A stretch of 64,000 nucleotides of DNA, from assembly GCA_034408895.1 (NCBI GenBank), contig JAWXCI010000005.1:1-64000 (forward strand), written 5' to 3'. This DNA comes from UBA4660 sp034408895 (GTDB lineage Bacteria; Bacteroidota; Bacteroidia; Flavobacteriales_D; Sanyastnellaceae). Numbering within the stretch: the first letter of the stretch is position 1; each line of letters begins with the position of its first letter. Shown here piece after piece: positions 18,369 to 26,620 of the stretch. Below the pieces are notes generated by a model. It was not told the origin of the DNA. It did no database searches and saw nothing but the letters and a program-made list of their open reading frames with translations. Made by a program: the position numbers and the translations under genes.

Positions 18369-19454
18369 TTACTCCTCACTCAATCTCGCCACGCCCCGCG
18401 TTTTCTTTCCTTCATACCTCAGGGTTATTTCCGGCCCGCCACCCGTTCCCACTGCTTTATTGAAAGATGAAAGCGTGATGTCGTAAGAAATGAAAAGCGA
18501 CAGCATGCGCTCCCACTCAAAGCCGATGGTGGGCACAATGGCATCGCCAATACGATAGTAGCAACCCGCCATAATCCCCGATGATGTATTGGCGCCCGTG
18601 TATCGCGAATCATTCCCTATCCTGCGTTCAGCCATCACGCCCGGCAAAATGGTCATGGCACCAGCCTGTCGTTGTACCTGCAAATCATACCTTATATACA
18701 CAACATACATAAACGGAATTTTGTACTTGAGCATAAAGTGCGCACTGTGTTTCGCTGAAAGTTTATCGCTTCCTGCATCAAGAAAAGTTCGTTGCTGCAG
18801 GAAATGGCCGAGGCTGTATCCAAACTTCCATTCGGTTTTAGAACTGTGCCACCACAACAACCCGAAGGTGCCATCCACAATACTGCGGCTTTGGTTCCCG
18901 AAAGTTTCGCGGTTATCCAGCGCGGCATCGAAAGCAATTCCGTTGTGCTGTGCATCCCATGCCAGCCCATCGGTACGGATGCTTCGCTGCACATAGCCCA
19001 GCGAAAGTCCCATTGAAAAACGTTCTGTAGTTCCTGTGCGCAAGTGATAAGCCAACGAACCCACACCTTCAAAAGTTTGCAGTTGTGCCTTGCCGGCTTT
19101 GTCGGAAACGATGTAAACACCCACACCCAAATAGTTCGTGTTCGATTTCTGGCGGAGCAACGACATTTCAAAAGTTGCTGCATTCGTTCCATAACCTTTC
19201 CCTATTCCCGGCCACTGCTTGCGATACCTGAGCGATGCTGCCATATCACCCGTCATATCGGCCGCGGTTGCAGGGTTCATGAATAATTGCGAATGGTTGA
19301 GTTGGGAGAAGTGAATGTCCTGTGCAATTGACAATTGGCAATTGGTAATTAGCAATAAGCAACAAGGAAGAGTCAAAAGACAACGAACAATTGACAATGA
19401 TCGAAATCCAATTATCAATTTCCCCTTACACTTTGCGTATTGCCTGTTGCCCAT
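18369..19454 (-). CDS. PorP/SprF-family type IX secretion system outer membrane protein
   Basis: 361 residues. After the signal peptide the protein opens 'QDIHFSQLNHSQLFMNPATAADM', the hallmark PorP/SprF start (QDxxFSQ...NPA..G). A beta-barrel-like series follows ('ASLRYRKQWPGIGKGYGTNAATFEM', 'LGVGVYIVSDKAGK', 'GLSLGYVQRSI', 'AHFMLKYKIPFMYVVYIRYDLQ', 'ISYDITLSS'). SprF-type proteins partner individual type B (CHU_C) cargo proteins and are usually encoded directly downstream of them. Here the CHU_C gene ends 14 bp upstream. The signal peptide ('LLITNCQLSIAQ') is encoded by a 7-bp repeat array, and the chosen ATG (19454) itself lies inside another such array, so the exact start is uncertain. 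Confidence 0.88.
   Translation of the reverse strand: MGNRQYAKCKGKLIIGFRSLSIVRCLLTLPCCLLLITNCQLSIAQDIHFSQLNHSQLFMNPATAADMTGDMAASLRYRKQWPGIGKGYGTNAATFEMSLLRQKSNTNYLGVGVYIVSDKAGKAQLQTFEGVGSLAYHLRTGTTERFSMGLSLGYVQRSIRTDGLAWDAQHNGIAFDAALDNRETFGNQSRSIVDGTFGLLWWHSSKTEWKFGYSLGHFLQQRTFLDAGSDKLSAKHSAHFMLKYKIPFMYVVYIRYDLQVQRQAGAMTILPGVMAERRIGNDSRYTGANTSSGIMAGCYYRIGDAIVPTIGFEWERMLSLFISYDITLSSFNKAVGTGGGPEITLRYEGKKTRGVARLSEE
19324..19400. repeat. Heptanucleotide repeat (11 units) inside PorP signal-peptide codons
   Basis: Eleven units keep 7-bp phase on the + strand: GCAATTG, ACAATTG, GCAATTG, GTAATTA, GCAATAA, GCAACAA, GGAAGAG, TCAAAAG, ACAACGA, ACAATTG, ACAATGA. Read on the minus strand they supply nearly the whole hydrophobic segment and cleavage region of the PorP-like precursor. 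Confidence 0.9.
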
Positions 19455-19460
19455 TGCCTA
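19433..19460. repeat. Heptanucleotide repeat at the PorP start
   Basis: TTGCGTA, TTGCCTG, TTGCCCA, TTGCCTA in phase. The tract spans the chosen PorP ATG (19452-19454) and the 14-bp gap to the preceding CHU_C gene stop. Confidence 0.85.
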
Positions 19461-19468
19461 TTAAAATT

Positions 19469-22400
19469 TCATCGGATCAAAGTGATGTCACCTTTCATTT
19501 CCTGCACACTTCCATCATTCATGTTTGCCTTGAAGTAGTACATATATACATCGGTGGGGGCAGGTTTGCCTTGCTGATTTCCGTCCCAACCATGATCCAC
19601 TTTGTCGGATGAAAATACTTTTTCGCCCCATCGGTTGTACACAATGAATTGCATGGCGAGAATTCCCTGGCTGCGCACGTAGAGCACATCGTTGTTGCCA
19701 TCGCCATTGGGAGAAAAAATATCGGGGATGAAAATGGGAGTGGGAGGGAGGATGCACACCGTGCCCATAGCAGAGTCGGGGCAATTGCCCTCGTTCACCA
19801 CCATGAGCGAAACAAAAAACTCGCCAGCGCTTTCATACGTCTGTTGCGGATTTACTCCTTCCAGATATTCTTCGGTATTTCCGTTACCGAAAGTCCATGT
19901 GCCACCTTGTGCGTTTTGCGAGAGATCAATGAAGGTGATGTTTTCGGCATCCATCCAATCCACACAATCTTCATTGGGGTTGATGCTGAAGTTCGCTGTG
20001 ATGGGTGAGTAAGATGGAATGAGAACCAGCGTATCGAATTCACAACCGTTCAGTAAATCCAACACATGCAATTCGTGAAGGCTTCCTGCAACATCAAAAA
20101 CGGAATCAGTCATTTCTTCATTCCACTCCACTGAAAAATCTCCGGTGTTCAACACTTGCGCAGTGGCGAAACCATTTTCTCCAAAACACACCGTGTCACT
20201 CGTCACAGCATTTACCAGAATGGGCGGAAGAATTTCAATGACCACAGAATCAAGAACGGGATCAGAACAACCATCGAAAGTCAGCACATAGAACGTAGTG
20301 GTCTCTTGCGGTGCAACGGTGTTTGTTGTGAAGCCAGGATTGTCATCACTCCAATCATATTGCAATACAAAATTCGGATTGCCACCACTTGCAGTAACAG
20401 AGATGGTGGAAGTTTCACCAAGACAGATGGCACTATCACTCAACGCAATTTCGGTTTCAATCGGGGGGTACACGGTGATGAGAAGAGTATCGCTGCTCGC
20501 ACATTCAATTCCTGTCCACACATAAATCACTTCGTGCAATCCTTCTCCGCCAACCGCGGGATTGAAGGTGAAATCTGAATTCGCACCTGTTATAATTCCA
20601 CCCGCAGGTTCAACTTCAAACTCAATAATGGTATCAGCGAAACAATAGACCGTTCCCAACTCCATGATGGCTGCCTGTTGGAATTCTTCCACGAAAATGA
20701 AAACGGTATCAGTACATCCAGGTGGTGTAATCCAAATCAATTCCGAATTTCCCTCATCGGCAAGAGCCGGATCAAATGTTCCGTTCAGCGCGTCAGTAAT
20801 TCCATTGCCGCTCCATGTTCCTCCGGGTTGAAGATTGGGATCGAGTTGCAACGCATCTTCATCGGAACAAAAACTAAACGACTCCACACTTAGGTCATCG
20901 GGAAAAACAACCACTGTCATGGAGTCGGTGCAATTATTCTTTTCGTAGTAAACCATGTGTTCGCCCACAGCTGCTAGCGTTGGCGAGAAGATCCAAACAC
21001 CATCATAAATTTCTTCCACTCCGGTTCCACTCCATATTCCGTTGTTGCCGGGAGCGTTTCCCACATTTCCATCATGGAGATCGAAGGGATCATCACTGAT
21101 GCAGAAAAAAAGTTCTTCCACCGCGATCACCGTTTGCAAATTGTAAATGAACGTGGTATCCACACATCCGTTCGGTGCGTGATAAGTGATGTAAGTGTAG
21201 CTGTCATTTGGAAAAAGTGATGGATCATAAAGCCCCGTTACCGGATTAATTATTCCATCCCCCTCCCAGTATCCTCCTGGTGGTGTTGGCGGATCATTCC
21301 ACACCAGCGGGTCTTCTTCCGGACATGCACTGTGGGATTCATCAAGGTAGATTTCGAGGACATAAGCATTGAAAATTTCCGAACATCCCTGGATGTCATA
21401 TGTCAGCACCACATCTCCGGGTGGTGCATTGAGTGGAACAAAAATTCCAAGGAAAGAATTTTCAATTCCCGGCCCGCTCCACACTCCACCGAGGGGAGAA
21501 AATTCTATGGTATCTGCCCACACCGATTGGCAAAGTGTATCGAGATCATAAATGCCTGTGATGTTTGCAACGTTTACAGTAAGAGGGTCGGTGCATGAAC
21601 CAAGAGAGTAGGTGAGGTTGAAGGAACCAATGGTAGACGGATCAAAAATTCCACCGGGTGTTGTGTTCGGGCCTGTCCACACTCCACCCGCAGGTGTTGC
21701 GTTTAATTGAAACGGCACACTTCCCGGACACGCAGCAATAATGTTGTCGGTTTGTATCGGCAAGATGGTTATGGTCATGCTATCGAGACATCCATCTGAT
21801 GCGAAGTAGATGAGGTTGTCGCCACCCAATGCCTGGTCAGGATCGAACCAGCCATTTTCTTCATCCACAATTCCTGGCCCGCTCCATTCGCCTTGAGATT
21901 CTGCAATGAGTTGTACATCATTTCCAGACTGGCAGGTAGTAAAATCTAGAGTGATAATGCTTGTTGATTCTACAAACACAGTGATGGTTTCCACACTGGT
22001 AGAACCGGATTCAGTTTCAGTAACAGTAACCGAATAATTAGTTGAGATGAGAGGACAAACAATGTGAGGGCCTGATGTCGGAGGTAATCCGTTGCTCCAT
22101 GCAAACGTGTAATTAAGACATCCTTCAACTATCGCGTTGAGTGTTGCACAATCACCTGGGCAAAGGGTATTGTCATCTGCTTCAATACTTGCACTAACGG
22201 GACATTCAAAAAAATCGATTGAAGTGAAAATGGTGAAGATGTAAATGAGTCCGCAATTGTCAGCAATAGGAATCACCATCTCAATGTAGTATGGGCAATT
22301 GATAGTAAGTGGTGCTTCAAGCGTGAGCCATACATAGTTTGCAGAATCTCCCACACATGCAGGAGTGATTTCTTCAATCGTTATGTTATTTCCATTCGAG

Positions 22401-22966
22401 GTCAATGTCACTTCAAATTCATCGAGGTCGAGCCACCAGCATGCAACCGGATAACTGAAATTAATTTGCACCAATGAACTGTTGCATGATGGAACAGGAT
22501 CCACGGCAATGATAGGAGGAATTGGTTCCGGCAAATCGCTGTCCCATTGCATTGCGAATCCGCAATAGGCCACGTTGTTGTCAGAAATCAATACGACAGT
22601 TACTGCACCGCTGTTGGCAACAAGAGTGGGCGGAAGGTTGTTGTCAGTGAACACACCAAGCAGAGGGTATGTGTCATTCGGCCCGTCATACACATAAACA
22701 AAATCGAGATTGTTTTCAAGACAGAATGAATTGAAGAAAGTGATGGTGATGACCCCACCTGGGTTGATAACTGTGGTGAGATTTTCCGAGTTGCCATAGA
22801 TGTCATCAGGGCCACCGCTATCGTAAAGAATTCCTTCACATACAGAAATTGTGGTGTCGCTCATGATGAATTCGGGAACATCTTGCGAAATTGACAATTG
22901 ACAATAGACAACTGACAATGCCGAAAGCAACAGGATTTTGAAATGTTCAGCGATTGTCCTTTTCAT
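19469..22966 (-). CDS. Giant T9SS cargo: CUB-like domain, WSGxGI repeats, CHU_C domain
   Basis: 1165 residues. The signal peptide ('LLLSALSVVYCQLSISQ') is followed by a CUB-like domain ('YDSGGPDDIYGNSENLT', 'VINPGGVITITFFNSFCLE', 'DFVYVYDGPND', 'SDNNVAYCGFAMQW'). A Cys-containing Ig-like section and about seven repeats of a beta unit with the signature 'GGxWSGxGI...FDP' come next ('GEWSGPGIVDEENGWFDP', 'GGTWSGNGITDALNGTFDP'). A PKD-like unit and a CHU_C domain ('PDIFSPNGDGNNDVLYV', 'VYNRWGEKVFSSD', 'GDITLIR') close it. It is a probable adhesin or surface matrix protein exported by T9SS. It sits directly upstream of the PorP/SprF gene (14 bp), the usual cargo-partner pair, and lies 101 bp after the lipoprotein operon. 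Confidence 0.88.
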   Translation of the reverse strand: MKRTIAEHFKILLLSALSVVYCQLSISQDVPEFIMSDTTISVCEGILYDSGGPDDIYGNSENLTTVINPGGVITITFFNSFCLENNLDFVYVYDGPNDTYPLLGVFTDNNLPPTLVANSGAVTVVLISDNNVAYCGFAMQWDSDLPEPIPPIIAVDPVPSCNSSLVQINFSYPVACWWLDLDEFEVTLTSNGNNITIEEITPACVGDSANYVWLTLEAPLTINCPYYIEMVIPIADNCGLIYIFTIFTSIDFFECPVSASIEADDNTLCPGDCATLNAIVEGCLNYTFAWSNGLPPTSGPHIVCPLISTNYSVTVTETESGSTSVETITVFVESTSIITLDFTTCQSGNDVQLIAESQGEWSGPGIVDEENGWFDPDQALGGDNLIYFASDGCLDSMTITILPIQTDNIIAACPGSVPFQLNATPAGGVWTGPNTTPGGIFDPSTIGSFNLTYSLGSCTDPLTVNVANITGIYDLDTLCQSVWADTIEFSPLGGVWSGPGIENSFLGIFVPLNAPPGDVVLTYDIQGCSEIFNAYVLEIYLDESHSACPEEDPLVWNDPPTPPGGYWEGDGIINPVTGLYDPSLFPNDSYTYITYHAPNGCVDTTFIYNLQTVIAVEELFFCISDDPFDLHDGNVGNAPGNNGIWSGTGVEEIYDGVWIFSPTLAAVGEHMVYYEKNNCTDSMTVVVFPDDLSVESFSFCSDEDALQLDPNLQPGGTWSGNGITDALNGTFDPALADEGNSELIWITPPGCTDTVFIFVEEFQQAAIMELGTVYCFADTIIEFEVEPAGGIITGANSDFTFNPAVGGEGLHEVIYVWTGIECASSDTLLITVYPPIETEIALSDSAICLGETSTISVTASGGNPNFVLQYDWSDDNPGFTTNTVAPQETTTFYVLTFDGCSDPVLDSVVIEILPPILVNAVTSDTVCFGENGFATAQVLNTGDFSVEWNEEMTDSVFDVAGSLHELHVLDLLNGCEFDTLVLIPSYSPITANFSINPNEDCVDWMDAENITFIDLSQNAQGGTWTFGNGNTEEYLEGVNPQQTYESAGEFFVSLMVVNEGNCPDSAMGTVCILPPTPIFIPDIFSPNGDGNNDVLYVRSQGILAMQFIVYNRWGEKVFSSDKVDHGWDGNQQGKPAPTDVYMYYFKANMNDGSVQEMKGDITLIR
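22887..22921. repeat. Heptanucleotide repeat (5 units) inside signal-peptide codons
   Basis: GAAATTG, ACAATTG, ACAATAG, ACAACTG, ACAATGC in phase. On the minus strand this encodes 'LSVVYCQLSI' of the CUB/CHU_C precursor's signal peptide. Confidence 0.85.
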
Positions 22967-23036
22967 AGTTCAACTATATCATGACCACAAAGGCGCTTAG
23001 GCGGGAAGCTACACAAAGAACTGCAAGTGCACTTTA

Positions 23037-23064
23037 GACTGCCCACTGCTGACTTAGTACTGCC
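23037..23064. repeat. Heptanucleotide repeat (CACTGCC type)
   Basis: GACTGCC, CACTGCT, GACTTAG, TACTGCC in phase, in the 101-bp gap between the small lipoprotein gene and the CUB/CHU_C gene. Confidence 0.7.
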
Positions 23065-23067
23065 TCC

Positions 23068-23577
23068 TCACAAAGAGTCCACCACAAGGACTTCAGGCGA
23101 CACGATGGTGTTGCTCTTATTCCCTGCGCGGTCGGTTAATTGAAGTGTGAATTTGGCCGCTTCCTGCGAGCCATTGCCAAGTAGAAAAAGAGCAGGAAGC
23201 TCAAGACTATATTCACCCTTGATGTGAAGTTCCTGCATATCAGGTGTCATAGGTGGTACATGAAACCAGTCAGCGTTTTCAAGCCGCGAGTCTTTTACAG
23301 AAAGCGAATAATCATCGGGATCCTGTTCTCCCAAATCGCCCTGGAAATCTTCGTAGGAGAAAGTGATGGAAACCGTGTTGTTGAATTGTTCCACTTCATT
23401 GGCCGAGATGCTTTTGAATTCAATCACTGGTGCTGCTGGGTCTTCTTCCTTTTTCTTGCAGGCTAGAATGCAAAAGGCAAATAGCAAAAGGCAAAAGACA
23501 ACTCGCAGAGTCCTGTAGAAAAGCGAAGCGCAATGCCCTGGAATGGCGAAAATGTTTTTGTTGTTTCTCATCATCAA
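23068..23577 (-). CDS. Small lipoprotein in the DUF1501 operon
   Basis: 169 residues. A long N-terminal region carries a lipoprotein signal ('VVFCLLLFAFCILACKKKEED'), with the lipidation Cys followed by Lys residues as is common in Bacteroidota. The rest is a single beta-rich domain ('PVIEFKSISANEVEQFNNTVSITFSYEDFQGDLG...FTLQLTDRAGNKSNTI') of Ig/cadherin-like character; no named family is recognised. The ATG overlaps the stop of the upstream lipoprotein by 4 bp, so they are co-translated. Codons of the hydrophobic core derive from a 7-bp repeat (23470-23511). It likely binds or supports the neighbouring exported proteins. Confidence 0.8.
   Translation of the reverse strand: MMMRNNKNIFAIPGHCASLFYRTLRVVFCLLLFAFCILACKKKEEDPAAPVIEFKSISANEVEQFNNTVSITFSYEDFQGDLGEQDPDDYSLSVKDSRLENADWFHVPPMTPDMQELHIKGEYSLELPALFLLGNGSQEAAKFTLQLTDRAGNKSNTIVSPEVLVVDSL
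23470..23511. repeat. Heptanucleotide repeat (6 units) inside lipoprotein signal codons
   Basis: GCAAAAG, GCAAATA, GCAAAAG twice, ACAACTC, GCAGAGT in phase on the + strand. On the minus strand it encodes the 'VVFCLLLFAFCI' hydrophobic run of the small lipoprotein. Confidence 0.88.
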
Positions 23578-24524
23578 ACAATTTTCATGGAAAATATCAG
23601 GAACCAGAATGACTGGCTGCTTGCATTTGGTATTTCGGTTGGATTGGGTTGAACTCCGTCTTCGAGGTAATTGCGCAGATAGTAAGTACTTCCCGAAGAA
23701 GCGCCAGAAAGATTGATGGTGGCCTTGTGATAAAAACCGGTCAGGTTGTTTCCGAAATCCAACGCCATGACAGGATTAGAGTTGAATACCAGAGGCCCCG
23801 TGAGTGCGCTTGAAAAATCACTGGCGCTCGTTGAAGCTTTTACCTCACCCGTGAGGTTAGCGATAAATGTTTCGAGGTCGTAAGCAAAAATCCAGACGTC
23901 CACCAGTGCATCATCCACCAGAAAAGGACCGATGCCGAATTCATTCGGTTCGCGTTCGTAAGGTGTGGTTGTGTTGTTGTGTGGAAAAACCGCAACGCCA
24001 TAAACGTTGGGCGGAAAATCAGCCTCGCCCGATGGGGCAGGGTTACCATACAAATCTTTCGCACCGGCATTTATCCAGTCGGTTATTTTCTGGATGTACA
24101 TCGCTGAATTTTGGTCCCAGTCATCATTGCTTTCCAGCGGCATCTGACCGGATGTATTCTCTACTTCAGTGGTGAGTCTTTCATGAATGAAAGATGTTGA
24201 CGCATTGAACGGAGTGACGCGGTATTCGAAATCAAGCCCCGGAGTATTTGCAATCACCGGATGATTGACGAGGGAATTGTAAGAAGATGAAATACTCCTG
24301 AACTCCGGTTCGAAAGTTCCGTCATGGCAACCGCTGTTGGCGCAGGTTGGCCTGAAAATTTTTTCGTGAAGCCACGGAAAACTTCCCTCTTCAAGTGCAG
24401 CCAAATCAGGATTGTCATTGTCCACAGCAGGTAGAATGCTGTCGTACGGATTCTCGTGATCTTTTTCCTTGCAGGTTATCAGCAGCAAGAAGAAAGGGGC
24501 GAGGAGCAAAATTTTTCTACTCAT
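23574..24524 (-). CDS. Lipoprotein with a C-x4-C-H motif (cytochrome-like), DUF1501 operon
   Basis: 316 residues. A lipoprotein signal ('ILLLAPFFLLLITCKEKD') precedes a domain with 'RPTCANSGCHDG' near residue 60. That resembles the haem-site region of planctomycete-type cytochrome c domains ('F...C..CH'), but the spacing is C-x4-C-H rather than C-x2-C-H, so haem binding is not assured. 'QMPLES...IQKITDWINAGAKD' further on is the typical end of such domains (P.G...L...D...I..WI..GA). The C-terminal half is beta-rich ('VDVWIFAYDLETFIANL...YHKATINLSG'). It starts 3 bp after the DUF1501 gene and overlaps the next lipoprotein by 4 bp. It is probably an electron-transfer or structural partner of that protein. 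Confidence 0.75.
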   Translation of the reverse strand: MSRKILLLAPFFLLLITCKEKDHENPYDSILPAVDNDNPDLAALEEGSFPWLHEKIFRPTCANSGCHDGTFEPEFRSISSSYNSLVNHPVIANTPGLDFEYRVTPFNASTSFIHERLTTEVENTSGQMPLESNDDWDQNSAMYIQKITDWINAGAKDLYGNPAPSGEADFPPNVYGVAVFPHNNTTTPYEREPNEFGIGPFLVDDALVDVWIFAYDLETFIANLTGEVKASTSASDFSSALTGPLVFNSNPVMALDFGNNLTGFYHKATINLSGASSGSTYYLRNYLEDGVQPNPTEIPNASSQSFWFLIFSMKIV

Positions 24525-24527
24525 AAT

Positions 24528-25862
24528 TTAGAAATGATCAAACAATGAAAGTGTTCCGGGTGCGAGGTAACCTGCGTTCATCACGTCCGTCTTCACACCG
24601 AGTATTTCAGCGACTGCAAGCATGGCATCACTCACAAGTCCCACCGGGTTTCCTTCGCTGCCAAGGGTGAGGTTGGATGGCACACCTGGTCCCACCATCA
24701 TACTCCAGATGCGCAGAGCATTCTCATCGCTGTGGTCGTAGGCGTTCCATCCGTTGATGTCAGTAATAGCATTGGGTTCATCGTTTCTTCCACACTCGGG
24801 CAGACATATAATAGTTGTGTCGTTTGCTATGTCGGCAATCTCCGTTTGCAGGTAGTTCCATAAATGCCCGACTGCATGATCGGCACGGTGCATGGCTGCC
24901 ACATAACCCGTAAAGTTCGAGTGGCAGGTATCAACAGCACTTAAGTTCACTGCCATGAATGCAGGCTTGAACCACTTCATTACTTCACATGCAAAAGCCA
25001 TGGTGTACAAATCACCATTGTCAGTAACGGGGGGAAGTGCAAGTGTGCCATTGGCCACTTTTTCATACATCGCATCCATGAAGAGTTTAATGTTTTGTTT
25101 TTCCTCTTCTGTATTGCCGAGCGATTGCTGGGACTGTCCGAATTGTGCAAAAGTGTTGTCGAGAAATGCCTTCATGGCATACATCGGTGCAAGTTCATTT
25201 TCGGGATGATACACTTTCGCATCGGCCAGATAGTTGAATCCTTCTTCGCCAAATGTGGTGCCCGGAGCAAAGAAATTGGCACCATACTGAATTCCATAAT
25301 CAGGGTTGCCGCTGTAATTGAGAAGAGGAGTGCTGCCACCAATTCCGTTTCCCACAAACCACACATCGGATGCAGCATATCCACCGTGCCTGCGCAGGTA
25401 TTCGAAGATGGTGGGGTTGACAGGACGCTGACGTAAGCCTTGCGCACTTACCAATCCGCCCTGTAATATAGAATTCAATCCACCGTAGTGGCCAGCACTC
25501 AATGCCTGCATCTCGCTGAAAAGTGTTCCCTGCGATTGCAACGTCTGTGAAAGAATTGCCGGAATGGGGAGTTCACCTCCTTCACCGGTTCCGTATGCAA
25601 TTTTCATAGTGGGTGCTGCACCGTTCAGCATGTTGTACATGATATTGCCGGGATATGGATCTCCAATTTGTGAGTCGTCCAGGTAGCGCATTCCTACACT
25701 TTCCTGATGACGAACTCCTCCAGCGAACATCACCATGATTACATGGTTCGCGGAACGATAACCAGAGGGTGCAAACAATCTTCCACTTGGAAGTATGTAT
25801 GGTGCAATGGCAAGACCTGCTGAAGTTGCAGCGACTTTTTTGATGAATTCTCTTCTTTTCAT
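24528..25862 (-). CDS. DUF1501-family protein with Tat-like signal
   Basis: 444 residues. The N-terminus 'MKRREFIKKVAATSAGLAIAPYILPSGRLFA' has a twin-Arg-type motif (RREFIKK). The body matches DUF1501 (alkaline-phosphatase-like fold): 'VIMVMFAGGVRHQESVG', 'YGTGEGGELPIP', 'LSAGHYGGLNSILQG', 'TTIICLPECGRND' and 'AYDHSDENALRIWSMMVGPGVP'. DUF1501 proteins are exported and usually encoded beside DUF1549/DUF1553 or cytochrome-containing proteins, best known from Planctomycetes and also present in Bacteroidota. No reaction is established. Here it sits between a DUF1549-like lipoprotein pair upstream and a cytochrome-like lipoprotein downstream. Confidence 0.85.
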   Translation of the reverse strand: MKRREFIKKVAATSAGLAIAPYILPSGRLFAPSGYRSANHVIMVMFAGGVRHQESVGMRYLDDSQIGDPYPGNIMYNMLNGAAPTMKIAYGTGEGGELPIPAILSQTLQSQGTLFSEMQALSAGHYGGLNSILQGGLVSAQGLRQRPVNPTIFEYLRRHGGYAASDVWFVGNGIGGSTPLLNYSGNPDYGIQYGANFFAPGTTFGEEGFNYLADAKVYHPENELAPMYAMKAFLDNTFAQFGQSQQSLGNTEEEKQNIKLFMDAMYEKVANGTLALPPVTDNGDLYTMAFACEVMKWFKPAFMAVNLSAVDTCHSNFTGYVAAMHRADHAVGHLWNYLQTEIADIANDTTIICLPECGRNDEPNAITDINGWNAYDHSDENALRIWSMMVGPGVPSNLTLGSEGNPVGLVSDAMLAVAEILGVKTDVMNAGYLAPGTLSLFDHF

Positions 25863-25903
25863 GAATTCTGTTTTTGCTACACTGATGAACTATGATTGAT
25901 AGG

Positions 25904-26620
25904 TTAGTAAAAGAGATACTCGTTGGTGAGTGCGAAGGAGAAATAAACCAATTCCGGAGTCATGTATGGATTTGAAGTGATGAAATTTTTCACCCATGTT
26001 TTTTCTGCCTCGGTGGGTATGCGCACGAAGAATCGTTTGAAGGTATCTACGATAAAAGTTTCGATGTCCGCATTCATTTCTTCAATGGTTGGCAGTTGCA
26101 CTCCATCATCATTAAAGAAATTTGAGATGAGCACTTCGCGGGCAAGTTCCTGGTCGCCTATGGAGTCGAAACAATTGGCGATGCTGAACACATCGCTGCT
26201 GGAGATGGCCTGCTGGAAAAGGTTCGTGTAGAGAATACTCACGTATTGCTCGTTGCTTTTCATCTTGTCTTTTTCCGCAGCGCTGGAATACAATCCCACG
26301 GTGTTCACTTCAAACAAGAGGTCCTCCTCCTTTTTGCATGATGCAAGAAGTGCGGTGGCGGTGAGACCAGCTACAGCAGCAGCGGTTTGCATCCTCGCAT
26401 GATTAGTAGTGTGACCCTCGCATGTGCAGCCGGAGATATGAGATATTGGATGTGAGATAAGAGACTGCTCAACACTCGTATCCTCTACCACCAGACTGAC
26501 TGAAGTATCTAGATGTCGGACTTCGGTCTCCGGTCTCTGCGCTTCTGTCATCGGTTCCCGAAGTGTCGGGATTTCGCTTCGCTCAACTTCCGTTTTGTTT
26601 TCAAAATCCTGCGTATTCAT
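25904..26620 (-). CDS. Lipoprotein, DUF1549-like paralogue B, with repeat-derived N-terminal extension
   Basis: From ATG 26620 (19 bp inside the upstream gene) the protein has 238 residues. Residues ~1-75 are polar and unusual, ending 'SGCTCEGHTTNHARM'; they correspond to 7-bp repeat DNA (26432-26564). Then comes a lipoprotein-like signal, 'MQTAAAVAGLTATALLASCKKEEDLLFEV'. The rest ('YVSILYTNLFQQAI', 'FDSIGDQELAREVLISNFF', 'FFVRIPTEAEKTWVKNFI', 'YMTPELVYFSFALTNEYLF') parallels parts of the upstream protein. ATG 26392 would start at the lipoprotein signal and may be the true start, with the extension non-coding. It belongs to the DUF1501 operon; its function is unknown. Confidence 0.65.
   Translation of the reverse strand: MNTQDFENKTEVERSEIPTLREPMTEAQRPETEVRHLDTSVSLVVEDTSVEQSLISHPISHISGCTCEGHTTNHARMQTAAAVAGLTATALLASCKKEEDLLFEVNTVGLYSSAAEKDKMKSNEQYVSILYTNLFQQAISSSDVFSIANCFDSIGDQELAREVLISNFFNDDGVQLPTIEEMNADIETFIVDTFKRFFVRIPTEAEKTWVKNFITSNPYMTPELVYFSFALTNEYLFY
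26432..26564. repeat. Long 7-bp-periodic tract at the 5' end of a lipoprotein gene
   Basis: Two clear blocks keep one phase on the + strand: GGAGATA, TGAGATA, TTGGATG, TGAGATA, AGAGACT (26432-26466), and TCGGACT, TCGGTCT, CCGGTCT, CTGCGCT, TCTGTCA, TCGGTTC (26516-26557). The ~50 bases between are degenerate but the two blocks are a multiple of 7 apart. Confidence 0.78.
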
